Positions 1 to 10,600 of a stretch of DNA of 64,000 bases are shown here, piece after piece. The notes below the pieces were generated by a model. It saw nothing but the letters and a program-made list of their open reading frames with translations, was not told the DNA's origin and did no database searches. The position numbers were made by a program, and so were the translations under genes. How positions within the stretch are numbered: position 1 is the first letter of the stretch; every line of letters starts with the position of its first letter. This stretch comes from Siphonodentalium dalli. Taxonomy: Eukaryota; Mollusca; Scaphopoda; Gadilida; Siphonodentaliidae. The DNA lies in assembly GCA_032622095.1 (NCBI GenBank), contig CP136063.1, positions 32,304,987 to 32,368,986 on the forward strand, written 5' to 3'.

Positions 1-327
1 TGACCTGGGAGAAAAAATCGAAATCGAGGCTCACTACGAGCATGCCAGTTTTAAATATAGAAACAGGGAATTCCGACAAATGGCGATATCGGCGACAAAC
101 AAATAATCGAAAACAACACATAAAATAAACATAGCAAAAACGCGGCACAGTAAAAATGTCGGAACGCCACGAGATTTTACGTCGTTTTTGGTGACGTCAT
201 GGAGTGAAACGGAGTAGAGTGACACCAACGTACGAATCTGTCTTATCGCCATACTGTTGCGCGAGCGCACGTAATTATACAACATCAAAATGAACATGCA
301 ATTTTTTTTACCAGAAAATATTAATAT
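1..327. other. Intergenic, no gene seen
   Basis: AT-rich sequence left of the minisatellite. Short open frames on the minus strand lack any recognisable motif, splice context or compositional support, so none is called. Confidence 0.6.
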
Positions 328-664
328 GAGTGTCATACCGCGGTTAACCGGTATCAATTGTATGAGTATTATACTTCAGTAATCGGGTATCAATAATATC
401 ACTATTATAATACAAGTATTATACGGCGGTAAACCGGTATCAATCCCATGAGATATCAACCGAGTTAATGCAATATAAAATATATTAGTATTATACCGTG
501 ATAATCCGTTATCAATGACACGAATATTATACAGCGGTGATCCGGTATCAATGATATGCGTATTATACCGCGGTATCAATAATTTGGGTATCATATCCAG
601 ATAACCGGCATCATTGATTTGAGTGTTATAATGAGTATTACACCGCGGTAAACCGATATCAATT
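328..664. repeat. Minisatellite, ~36-bp unit, about eight copies
   Basis: About eight diverged units start near 328, 363, 412, 487, 521, 557, 585 and 620. The consensus is close to GAGTATTATACCGCGG followed by TAAACCGGTATCAAT. Each unit holds a near-dyad (ATACCG...CGGTAT), so the array could form short cruciforms. It ends only a few bases before the left arm of the large palindrome at 667, so the breakpoint lies at the edge of a tandem array. It is not a CRISPR: there are no unique spacers and the setting is eukaryotic. Confidence 0.85.
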
Positions 665-920
665 ATATACAATGTATTTCTGTTTCTTATGTGCATCACA
701 CGTGTGACAAATTGTCCTTTAATGATGTTTTGGTACAAAGTGTCGACCCTTCCTTTTCGATAGCTAAACTATGATTTCTAACATGTAGTTGGGTGAACAT
801 TGATCTTGCAGCTGGCGATCGAACGTGTCTGAGGTACGGTTCTATTATCGAAATTGTCTTCGAAAGTTCTTCACAATACATTAGCACAAACTGGTCTGTC
901 GTGATCGAAAATGTATTGTT

Positions 921-949
921 TTAAAGACATATTATGCACTTGTTCGGGT
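921..949 (+). repeat. TTAA-type element end (family C, AGACATATTATG terminus)
   Basis: TTAA at 921-924 is followed by AGACATATTATGCACTTG. The same terminus occurs at 58399, and inverted at 45811, 46326, 54472 and (mirror) 10346. It is one end of the TTAA-flanked family C; the partner end begins AGTGATGTG. Confidence 0.7.
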
Positions 950-1318
950 AAATGAAACTGGTAAGTTATTATTGAGGCAAAATCACTTTAAATTATTAGT
1001 TTGTCTGTCACTGGTATTGTTGTGGTCTAATGTGATAAATTGATACCGCTTTTGACTGACTGTGCGTCCCAAGTTGATTGATTAGACACGAGGGATTCCC
1101 TGAATGAATCATGCATCATAGTTCTTGGTTTTACTTCACGCAGTTTATTTAAATGTTTAGATAACCATAACGCCCCACAACAATCAGACAGTCATCAGCA
1201 GTTATCAACTGGACCCAAACTGAGGTCGACCATGGATTGACAAATGGTGGTGCACATCAATAAGCCAGATCCCTTTTCACGTCCAGTTGTTATTACGTGG
1301 GCTGCGCTGGGTGCAACA

Positions 1319-1846
1319 TTAAAGATGGAATATCTCTTTAAATAACAAATTTTAAATAGTTGCTTAGGTATACAATAATAACTATGAACTGAAGACCCCT
1401 GTCCGGAAAAGCTTCTATCAATTAATATTGATTTTATTTCGAATATTTAATCGGGACAGTTTATGGGTCTATTTTTAGAACAGACCATTCGGATTATACC
1501 ATATTGCGATATAGACCAGTAGGCCATTCCTATGGATACATACCGAATGTCAAATGTCCCAGATTGATTGGTTGTATTGTTTAATTCCATAGTTATAAGC
1601 GATAATGAGTATAATTAACGTTTATTTGTGACAAAATTGTACAATAAAATTTCTGGTCTCTGTTAACAGTAACCACTATTGTTAGTTAGCTAAACAACTA
1701 CACCTTTTTAGACTAGAAAATATTCGAAATAAAATTAATATTAATCGATAGAAGCATTTCTGGACAGGAGTCTTCGATTCAGATATAATATTTTATACCC
1801 CGGTAACTATATAATACATGTTTACAAAGAGATAATCCACCTTTAA
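1319..1846. mobile_element. TTAA MITE family A (T2/Kolobok- or piggyBac-like)
   Basis: TTAA at 1319-1322 and 1843-1846 bound 528 bp with inverted ends AAAGATGGAATATCTCTTT / AAAGAGATAATCCACCTTT. A second internal inverted pair (CTGTCCGGAAAAGCTTCTAT type) makes the element fold strongly. No coding capacity. TTAA target duplications with TTAAAGG-like ends are typical of T2-type MITEs assigned to Kolobok, and piggyBac elements also use TTAA. The superfamily is inferred, but the element boundaries are visible in the sequence. Confidence 0.85.
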
Positions 1847-1867
1847 ATACACTGCACCAATGCTGCT

Positions 1868-2075
1868 CTTTTATATGCAATTGTTCTTTAACAATTTTGT
1901 TATAATTTTTTTCTTGCATTCTTTAACAATTGTTATAACTTTTTCTAACATTATATAACATGTTTTCCTATATTCTTTAACATTTTTATCATTTTATATA
2001 ATTTTGTTCCTACGTTATTATTTTTTATAATTATTTCTTACATTCTTTAAAATTAACATAATCTTGTATAAGCCA
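1868..2075. repeat. AT-rich degenerate tandem tract
   Basis: Repeated TTCTTTAACA / TTATAACTTTTT / CATTCTTTAA words with an irregular 30-40-bp spacing. Low complexity, with a mirror copy at 9192-9399. Confidence 0.6.
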
Positions 2076-3487
2076 GGCGACCTATGGTCGACTCGCATAT
2101 GCCACAAGTATGTTCCTCAAATTAGATATGTTATTGAGCTATGTGAAGCCTCTAATATACAAACTTAAATAAATTATCCATAAATGTCTGATAGTAAAAT
2201 TAATTCGCTATTCAGATATATTTATACCCATGGTTCGATGATATTAATTACATTCATGTCCATGCCACATGTGTACCTGCCAATTGTTCACCTGCGCAGG
2301 CTGCGCTGTATATTGCTGTTTTTCCACCGAGTGTCGCATGTATCAAGAATGTCGCACCAGGGGACCTGCGACTGACATCGTGGGTATCGAGGATAGTCGG
2401 TGTATGTCTTGAATGTTGAGTGATTGAGCACTTTCGTATTTGGGGACAAGGCAAATATTATATGGTTACAATGTATAGTCGGGACATAGCGGGGAATCAG
2501 AACATTTTGAGATCTGATCCTGCAGTTTTAAAAATCATAGCATATAGGCAAATTCAGACGCAAATTTGTTATTCTTAAGTTATTTGTTGATTGAAGAAAT
2601 AGTAAGGAAGTTAAGGAACCAGGACCAAGGTTCGGCCGAGTGTGAGAAAACGTTTTTAAACTGAACCTGAAAATTGCAAAATCCTAATATCTAGTCAGCC
2701 TCAAGCTTCCATGTGTTGGTAGTTTCCAATATAACAGCCCTAAGGTTGGACAATCCAACTCATCGCCATTTCAGCCTAAACTTTCGGCATAGTAGGAACG
2801 TCAGTTCTGATTAAAACCATACGCAAACTCTAACTCACTCTGTAGGAACTGTTACATCGGAAATCGTTCTATCACCGGTGTGTGATGGTTCTTGCCTGAT
2901 TTGTGACGGTTCTTGCTGATCGAAATTATACACTTTTTGACAGTTAAAACGCAATTTTGAGGCATCTAGGTGATCATTCGATTAGTTATTTTCGATCCCA
3001 TAACAATCTGTGGCACCAATGAGCGTATTAATAACGAAAAATTAATTGTGCGAGTCATAACAACGACAAGAACCGCGAATTTTGATTATTGTTTGGGTTA
3101 TCTCCTGATCGAGTCGGTTCTATCCCCATTAATCGTTCTATACGGGTAAAACTATTGCTAATATTTCCCATGGCACATGGTTCAAACTGCCAATTTTGTG
3201 AAAGTATACAAAGATAAACACAACAAACTATGCATTAAGTTGAAATTTGCACCACTTGTCATCAATTTTGATGAATTACACTGCCTTCCTATGCTTATTC
3301 AATAACACGTGTTATGCCTATCAAAATTGACGAAGTCGCTAGCTAGTTTGAAAAATAACGCACATTGTACGCCAAACATTGGCATGAGTCAATAGCCGGT
3401 TAACTGTAGTGAAATTTCATGGCACTGGAGCGTAGACTACGGAAAGCGTGAGCGTAAACGGGATATATAGAGATTATCACTACAGTG

Positions 3488-3620
3488 TAGTGATCTGAGT
3501 CTCCATATCACGCCGAGTTGAGAAGGTGAGATCACGGATCAGACAAGCCGCCACAGGCTGCGAGTCTGGTCCGTGATCTCACCTTCTCAACGAGACGTGA
3601 CGTGGAGACTCAGATCACTT
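3488..3620. repeat. Hairpin MITE-like element inside left arm
   Basis: Imperfect inverted repeat of about 56 bp per arm (3489-3544 and 3563-3620), starting AGTGATCTGAGTCTCCA and containing GTTGAGAAGGTGAGATCACG in both arms. The loop is CAAGCCGCCACAGGCTGCGA. It lies next to the 45-bp arm indel. Confidence 0.8.
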
Positions 3621-5402
3621 CATTACAACCAACCTCTGAAATTGTATTGCGAAAAAGGTGATAAGTTGAATTCAAATTTAATGAACGAATCACAACAATT
3701 TAATCAACAACAACAATTTTAAGAAGTGTTTCAATTGAAAATAACTCAGGAGCCTCGTTCTGATTCAGACACGCATGGTATGGAATCGGATCACGATAGT
3801 ATCATTATCCGATTAATCGGAAAACCATCACCAAACAATGATGGTATTTAGTTAAAATAATGACTGTCATATAATAAATAGAGTTATCTGTCTTTAATGT
3901 TTTGTTGTCTATTTCCGTTGAAGGATTTCAACTCAGCAAAATTGCCAAAAAAGCCAAAAATAACAAGTTAAAAGTTAGTTGACACCATACACCCATTCTG
4001 ATTTACGCAATTTATGAAGTTTATGTTGGGCATCCGCTTGCTGGGTGCTGATTACATAGGTTAGGTTGTTGTTTAGGTGCTAAAATTCGTCATTGTTTTT
4101 ACCGTGCGTGTTCTGCTATTCGCCACTCGATCTGACCGGCAATCACCCAGGGTTTGCTCTCTAACTTCTAAGCCTCTAGAAAGACTCAGATTCCCATTGA
4201 GAGATACCTGGTAACAACCACTGACGCAACTAATTGTATCAGGTCGCCTGTAAGATGGAATAATTTCTTTATACCAGTAAATTATATCTTGTTTAATATT
4301 AAATTATTAAAGTGATGTGAAACATTCAGGTAGGGTGATCAAATAGAAATATAGATTAATCGTGATCAAAGTTGTTATTTTTACGAACATAAATCCAAGT
4401 TTACAACACACACCTTCATTTTTATATACCAATTAAATTCAATGATAACGTGTCAATTGAGCAGGGACGGTCTCCAATGTTGGGGAATCCACCTTGGGAT
4501 TTCCAATCGCACCACCCCCTTGAAACAGACCAAACTCATGTACAAGGCCGCCCCCCTTGGGCCTGGGCTTTGGTTTTCTCCAACTGCATGACACATTATA
4601 GCTCTAGATTATATGCTATTCTGAAATGAATTGATCAGTAGCCTTTGGTAGGCCATTATGCAAACCGGGGGAGAAAATCAGGACACATGGGCCCCAGTGA
4701 GAAAATGTGGATATCTGAACCTGAAAATTGCAAAAATCATCTAGACCGGCTTCAAGATTCCCAAGTGTTGGAAGTTTCCAACCTGGTGCCCCCCACCCAC
4801 ACAAGATTGGAAATGTTTCCAACATATGGAGAGAAATGATTTATTTTGCAAAAAAGCATACATTATTTAATACAAAGCATATTAATTAAATGGAATTAGA
4901 ATCTTAAATGTGATATAGATAACTAGATCACACCTGCTCCCTACTTGCTGCCCACCCCATGATGCGTGTTGGATCAACTCTAAAGAAGAGGTGTCCATTT
5001 GTATATGTCAAATATGGTTGATTACATGTTTGAAGTGTAGGAAAGTATGCAAATGTTGGTCTAAAAATGACAAATTCCCCACTATTAAATTGTTGTCAAA
5101 TCAAACTAAGATAACAATTTCAACATATGGTTGGTGTTAAAATTCAAACCAATCTATTGTATAAGATAAGAAATTTGTAACTGTTGAACATTTTGACCAA
5201 AGTTGGGGATTGATACAAATATAACACGCCCTCCCCAAGTCCCCCACCACCAATCACGTCATAACCTATCAATGATTTAGTTGAACGTGATTTCATAAGT
5301 TATATTCATGTCTGGGCGACAAACATGTGTAAATGTCCCTCAGTGTGAGATAACTACCCATTATAATCTCATAACTTGATTCAAACTATACGAATGTCCC
5401 AA

Positions 5403-5410
5403 TATATAAA
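5403..5410 (+). promoter_or_regulatory. TATA box of candidate promoter
   Basis: TATATAAA sits 80 bp ahead of an ATG in good context (5490). Spacing allows transcription to begin near 5430-5440. A mirror copy exists at 5812-5819 on the minus strand, so the palindrome carries two convergent candidate promoters. Confidence 0.4.
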
Positions 5411-5489
5411 ACCCCAAACTCAGATATTCGTGTTCGGTTCTCGAAACCTCACACGTCTTACTCTCAGCGAAGATATACACACAACGAAG

Positions 5490-5559
5490 ATGGCTCCCAA
5501 ATATGCTTCAAGGGAAATGCCCATAACGAAGGAACCAATCCCGATGTGTATTGCCTGGT
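5490..5559 (+). CDS. Candidate first coding exon of an unknown (transposon) gene
   Basis: An ATG at 5490 in the context ACGAAGATGG opens a frame beginning MAPKYASREMPITKEP. A consensus splice donor GTGAGT occurs at 5560-5565, so the exon would end at 5559. Without splicing the frame stops after 25 codons. The left palindrome arm ends at 5555, four bases before the donor, so the inversion breakpoint removed the rest of the gene. I do not recognise the protein. Inference: start of the transposase or accessory gene of a long TTAA element. It could equally be a chance ORF behind a TATA-like word. Confidence 0.3.
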
Positions 5560-5666
5560 GTGAGTGATGCCTGGATATAGATGAGATGAGTCTAGTGAAA
5601 GCATGATGTGATGGGATGTGGTTGTTTCTTATATAATATTTGGGATGCATATTAGATGAAGCGTTT
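5556..5666. other. Unique loop of the palindrome
   Basis: 111 bp of non-palindromic sequence, rich in GATG/TGATGG words. It contains the GTGAGT donor of the left candidate exon. No other feature is visible. Confidence 0.8.
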
Positions 5667-5732
5667 GGCAATACACATCGGGATTGGTTCCTTCGTTATG
5701 GGCATTTCCCTTGAAGCATATTTGGGAGCCAT
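5667..5732 (-). pseudogene. Mirror copy of candidate first exon, donor lost
   Basis: Minus-strand copy of 5490-5555. It reads the same N-terminus but runs into loop sequence (AAACGCTTC) with no splice donor, so it cannot be the working start if the exon is real. Confidence 0.3.
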
Positions 5733-5811
5733 CTTCGTTGTGTGTATATCTTCGCTGAGAGTAAGACGTGTGAGGTTTCGAGAACCGAACACGAATATCT
5801 GAGTTTGGGGT

Positions 5812-5819
5812 TTTATATA
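5812..5819 (-). promoter_or_regulatory. TATA box, mirror copy
   Basis: Reverse complement of the TATA box at 5403-5410, pointing left toward the palindrome centre. Confidence 0.35.
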
Positions 5820-7646
5820 TTGGGACATTCGTATAGTTTGAATCAAGTTATGAGATTATAATGGGTAGTTATCTCACACTGAGGGACATTTACACATGTT
5901 TGTCGCCCAGACATGAATATAACTTATGAAATCACGTTCAACTAAATCATTGATAGGTTATGACGTAATTGGTGGTGGGGGACTTGGGGAGGGCGTGTTA
6001 TATTTGTATCAATCCCCAACTTTGGTCAAAATGTTCAACAGTTACAAATTTCTTATCTTATACAATAGATTGGTTTGAATTTTAACACCAACCATATGTT
6101 GAAATTGTTATCTTAGTTTGATTTGACAACAATTTAATAGTGGGGAATTTGTCATTTTTAGACCAACATTTGCATACTTTCCTACACTTCAAACATGTAA
6201 TCAACCATATTTGACATATACAAATGGACACCTCTTCTTTAGAGTTGATCCAACACGCATCATGGGGTGGGCAGCAAGTAGGGAGCAGGTGTGATCTAGT
6301 TATCTATATCACATTTAAGATTCTAATTCCATTTAATTAATATGCTTTGTATTAAATAATGTATGCTCTTTTGCAAAATAAATCATTTCTCTCCATATGT
6401 TGGAAACATTTCCAATCTTGTGTGGGTGGGGGGCACCAGGTTGGAAACTTCCAACACTTGGGAATCTTGAAGCCGGTCTAGATGATTTTTGCAATTTTCA
6501 GGTTCAGATATCCACATTTTCTCACTGGGGCCCATGTGTCCTGATTTTCTCCCCCGGTTTGCATAATGGCCTACCAAAGGCTACTGATCAATTCATTTCA
6601 GAATAGCATATAATCTAGAGCTATAATGTGTCATGCAGTTGGAGAAAACCAAAGCCCAGGCCCAAGGGGGGCGGCCTTGTACATGAGTTTGGTCTGTTTC
6701 AAGGGGGTGGTGCGATTGGAAATCACAAGGTGGATTCCCCAACATTGGAGACCGTCCCTGCTCAATTGACACGTTATCATTGAATTTAATTGGTATATAA
6801 AAATGAAGGTGTGTGTTGTAAACTTGGATTTATGTTCGTAAAAATAACAACTTTGATCACGATTAATCTATATTTCTATTTGATCACCCTACCTGAATGT
6901 TTCACATCACTTTAATAATTTAATATTAAACAAGATATAATTTACTGGTATAAAGAAATTATTCCATCTTACAGGCGACCTGATACAATTAGTTGCGTCA
7001 GTGGTTGTTACCAGGTATCTCTCAATGGGAATCTGAGTCTTTCTAGAGGCTTAGAAGTTAGAGAGCAAACCCTGGGTGATTGCCGGTCAGATCGAGTGGC
7101 GAATAGCAGAACACGCACGGTAAAAACAATGACGAATTTTAGCACCTAAACAACAACCTAACCTATGTAATCAGCACCCAGCAAGCGGATGCCCAACATA
7201 AACTTCATAAATTGCGTAAATCAGAATGGGTGTATGGTGTCAACTAACTTTTAACTTGTTATTTTTGGCTTTTTTGGCAATTTTGCTGAGTTGAAATCCT
7301 TCAACGGAAATAGACAACAAAACATTAAAGACAGATAACTCTATTTATTATATGACAGTCATTATTTTAACTAAATACCATCATTGTTTGGTGATGGTTT
7401 TCCGATTAATCGGATAATGATACTATCGTGATCCGATTCCATACCATGCGTGTCTGAATCAGAACGAGGCTCCTGAGTTATTTTCAATTGAAACACTTCT
7501 TAAAATTGTTGTTGTTGATTAAATTGTTGTGATTCGTTCATTAAATTTGAATTCAACTTATCACCTTTTTCGCAATACAATTTCAGAGGTTGGTTGTAAT
7601 AATTAAGTTCAACTGGTCATATAAAAAACATATTATTACAACAGTG

Positions 7647-7779
7647 AAGTGATCTGAGTCTCCACGTCACGTCTCGTTGAGAAGGTGAGATCACGGACCA
7701 GACTCGCAGCCTGTGGCGGCTTGTCTGATCCGTGATCTCACCTTCTCAACTCGGCGTGATATGGAGACTCAGATCACTA
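7647..7779. repeat. Hairpin MITE-like element, mirror copy
   Basis: Mirror of 3488-3620 in the right palindrome arm. The 45-bp segment missing from the left arm sits immediately to its left. Confidence 0.8.
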
Positions 7780-9191
7780 CACTGTAGTGATAATCTCTAT
7801 ATATCCCGTTTACGCTCACGCTTTCCGTAGTCTACGCTCCAGTGCCATGAAATTTCACTACAGTTAACCGGCTATTGTCTCATGCCAATGTTTGGCGTAC
7901 AATGTGCGTTATTTTTCAAACTAGCTAGCGACTTCGTCAATTTTGATAGGCATAACACGTGTTATTGAATAAGCATAGGAAGGCAGTGTAATTCATCAAA
8001 ATTGATGACAAGTGGTGCAAATTTCAACTTAATGCATAGTTTGTTGTGTTTATCTTTGTATACTTTCACAAAATTGGCAGTTTGAACCATGTGCCATGGG
8101 AAATATTAGCAATAGTTTTACCCGTATAGAACGATTAATGGGGATAGAACCGACTCGATCAGGAGATAACCCAAACAATAATCAAAATTCGCGGTTCTTG
8201 TCGTTGTTATGACTCGCACAATTAATTTTTCGTTATTAATACGCTCATTGGTGCCACAGATTGTTATGGGATCGAAAATAACTAATCGAATGATCACCTA
8301 GATGCCTCAAAATTGCGTTTTAACTGTCAAAAAGTGTATAATTTCGATCAGCAAGAACCGTCACAAATCAGGCAAGAACCATCACACACCGGTGATAGAA
8401 CGATTTCCGATGTAACAGTTCCTACAGAGTGAGTTAGAGTTTGCGTATGGTTTTAATCAGAACTGACGTTCCTACTATGCCGAAAGTTTAGGCTGAAATG
8501 GCGATGAGTTGGATTGTCCAACCTTAGGGCTGTTATATTGGAAACTACCAACACATGGAAGCTTGAGGCTGACTAGATATTAGGATTTTGCAATTTTCAG
8601 GTTCAGTTTAAAAACGTTTTCTCACACTCGGCCGAACCTTGGTCCTGGTTCCTTAACTTCCTTACTATTTCTTCAATCAACAAATAACTTAAGAATAACA
8701 AATTTGCGTCTGAATTTGCCTATATGCTATGATTTTTAAAACTGCAGGATCAGATCTCAAAATGTTCTGATTCCCCGCTATGTCCCGACTATACATTGTA
8801 ACCATATAATATTTGCCTTGTCCCCAAATACGAAAGTGCTCAATCACTCAACATTCAAGACATACACCGACTATCCTCGATACCCACGATGTCAGTCGCA
8901 GGTCCCCTGGTGCGACATTCTTGATACATGCGACACTCGGTGGAAAAACAGCAATATACAGCGCAGCCTGCGCAGGTGAACAATTGGCAGGTACACATGT
9001 GGCATGGACATGAATGTAATTAATATCATCGAACCATGGGTATAAATATATCTGAATAGCGAATTAATTTTACTATCAGACATTTATGGATAATTTATTT
9101 AAGTTTGTATATTAGAGGCTTCACATAGCTCAATAACATATCTAATTTGAGGAACATACTTGTGGCATATGCGAGTCGACCATAGGTCGCC

Positions 9192-9399
9192 TGGCTTATA
9201 CAAGATTATGTTAATTTTAAAGAATGTAAGAAATAATTATAAAAAATAATAACGTAGGAACAAAATTATATAAAATGATAAAAATGTTAAAGAATATAGG
9301 AAAACATGTTATATAATGTTAGAAAAAGTTATAACAATTGTTAAAGAATGCAAGAAAAAAATTATAACAAAATTGTTAAAGAACAATTGCATATAAAAG
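9192..9399. repeat. AT-rich degenerate tandem tract, mirror copy
   Basis: Reverse-complement counterpart of 1868-2075 within the right palindrome arm. Confidence 0.6.
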
Positions 9400-9420
9400 A
9401 GCAGCATTGGTGCAGTGTAT

Positions 9421-9948
9421 TTAAAGGTGGATTATCTCTTTGTAAACATGTATTATATAGTTACCGGGGTATAAAATATTATATCTGAATCGAAGACTCC
9501 TGTCCAGAAATGCTTCTATCGATTAATATTAATTTTATTTCGAATATTTTCTAGTCTAAAAAGGTGTAGTTGTTTAGCTAACTAACAATAGTGGTTACTG
9601 TTAACAGAGACCAGAAATTTTATTGTACAATTTTGTCACAAATAAACGTTAATTATACTCATTATCGCTTATAACTATGGAATTAAACAATACAACCAAT
9701 CAATCTGGGACATTTGACATTCGGTATGTATCCATAGGAATGGCCTACTGGTCTATATCGCAATATGGTATAATCCGAATGGTCTGTTCTAAAAATAGAC
9801 ACATAAACTGTCCCGATTAAATATTCGAAATAAAATCAATATTAATTGATAGAAGCTTTTCCGGACAGAGGTCTTCAGTTCATAGTTATTATTGTATACC
9901 TAAGCAACTATTTAAAATTTGTTATTTAAAGAGATATTCCATCTTTAA
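9421..9948. mobile_element. TTAA MITE family A, mirror copy
   Basis: Mirror copy of the element at 1319-1846 inside the right palindrome arm. It differs by a few substitutions, for example GACCCCTGTCC against GACCTCTGTCC. It was duplicated with the arm and is not an independent insertion. Confidence 0.85.
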
Positions 9949-10317
9949 TGTTGCACCCAGCGCAGCCCACGTAATAACAACTGGACGTGAAAAGGGATCT
10001 GGCTTATTGATGTGCACCACCATTTGTCAATCCATGGTCGACCTCAGTTTGGGTCCAGTTGATAACTGCTGATGACTGTCTGATTGTTGTGGGGCGTTAT
10101 GGTTATCTAAACATTTAAATAAACTGCGTGAAGTAAAACCAAGAACTATGATGCATGATTCATTCAGGGAATCCCTCGTGTCTAATCAATCAACTTGGGA
10201 CGCACAGTCAGTCAAAAGCGGTATCAATTTATCACATTAGACCACAACAATACCAGTGACAGACAAACTAATAATTTAAAGTGATTTTGCCTCAATAATA
10301 ACTTACCAGTTTCATTT

Positions 10318-10346
10318 ACCCGAACAAGTGCATAATATGTCTTTAA
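10318..10346 (-). repeat. TTAA-type element end (family C), mirror copy
   Basis: Mirror image of the end at 921-949, with TTAA at 10343-10346. Sequence outside the TTAA is still palindromic, so the inversion extends beyond this element end. Confidence 0.7.
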
Positions 10347-10600
10347 AACAATACATTTTCGATCACGACAGACCAGTTTGTGCTAATGTATTGTGAAGAA
10401 CTTTCGAAGACAATTTCGATAATAGAACCGTACCTCAGACACGTTCGATCGCCAGCTGCAAGATCAATGTTCACCCAACTACATGTTAGAAATCATAGTT
10501 TAGCTATCGAAAAGGAAGGGTCGACACTTTGTACCAAAACATCATTAAAGGACAATTTGTCACACGTGTGATGCACATAAGAAACAGAAATACATTGTAT

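Larger units (their letters stand above)
667..5555 (+). repeat. Left arm of palindrome
   Basis: Arm of 4889 bp. In order it holds a TTAA end (921), a TTAA MITE (1319-1846), an AT-rich tract (1868-2075), the CACTCTGTAGGA terminus (2836), a hairpin (3488-3620), a second TTAA end (4307), a TATA box (5403) and a candidate first exon (5490 onward). It lacks 45 bp present in the right arm. The missing stretch lies between short ATTACAA-like direct repeats, as expected for slippage deletion. No long ORF is present. Confidence 0.95.
4307..6915. mobile_element. TTAA-bounded foldback core of palindrome (family C end)
   Basis: TTAA at 4307-4310 and 6912-6915 is followed inward by AGTGATGTGAAACATTCAGG in inverted orientation. 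The first ~135 bp match the AGTGATGTG end of the short family C MITEs at 45438 and 58761. The interior (4855-5345) matches 57846-58322. This suggests the palindrome core derives from a long family C element with its own gene starting near 5490, whose distal half was replaced by an inverted copy of the proximal half. Confidence 0.55.
2836..8431. mobile_element. Foldback version of CACTGTGTAGGA-terminus element
   Basis: The termini read CACTCTGTAGGAACTGTTAC on both sides in inverted orientation. About 80 bp of terminus plus ~600 bp of adjacent sequence recur at 53753-54375, and the terminal ~80 bp again, inverted, at 59465-59546. Here the two halves are mirror copies because of the large palindrome. 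No transposase ORF is visible. The superfamily is unknown and no target-site duplication is assignable because the flanks are also palindromic. Confidence 0.6.
667..10600. repeat. Giant near-perfect palindrome (9.9 kb)
   Basis: The left arm 667-5555 is the reverse complement of the right arm 5667-10600, with 111 bp between. Coordinates pair to a sum of 11267 outside a 45-bp indel near 3620/7602-7646 and to 11222 inside it. I saw only a few substitutions, for example near 1396/9871, 1465/9802, 3389/7878, 4499/6723 and 4850/6372. That puts the arms at about 99% identity or better apart from the indel. The duplicated unit includes several complete transposable elements plus flanking DNA, so it is a segmental inverted duplication and not one transposon's terminal repeats. 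No clear target-site duplication flanks 667 and 10600. Confidence 0.95.
5667..10600 (-). repeat. Right arm of palindrome
   Basis: Arm of 4934 bp, the inverted copy of 667-5555. It keeps 45 bp (about 7602-7646) that the left arm has lost. All elements listed for the left arm recur here in mirror image. It ends at 10600, after which the sequences on the two sides are unrelated. Confidence 0.95.

Noticed and set aside
328-664. Possible CRISPR-like array
   Set aside because: Units are contiguous and diverged with no unique spacers, and the window is eukaryotic.
696-887. 63-codon frames repeated in both palindrome arms (696-887/10380-10571 and 2184-2375/8892-9083)
   Set aside because: Their presence twice follows from the inverted duplication; no coding evidence.
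4616-6606. 69- and 64-codon frames mirrored in the palindrome core
   Set aside because: Overlapping opposite-strand frames in element DNA. The related copy at 57846-58322 does not cover them and gives no support.
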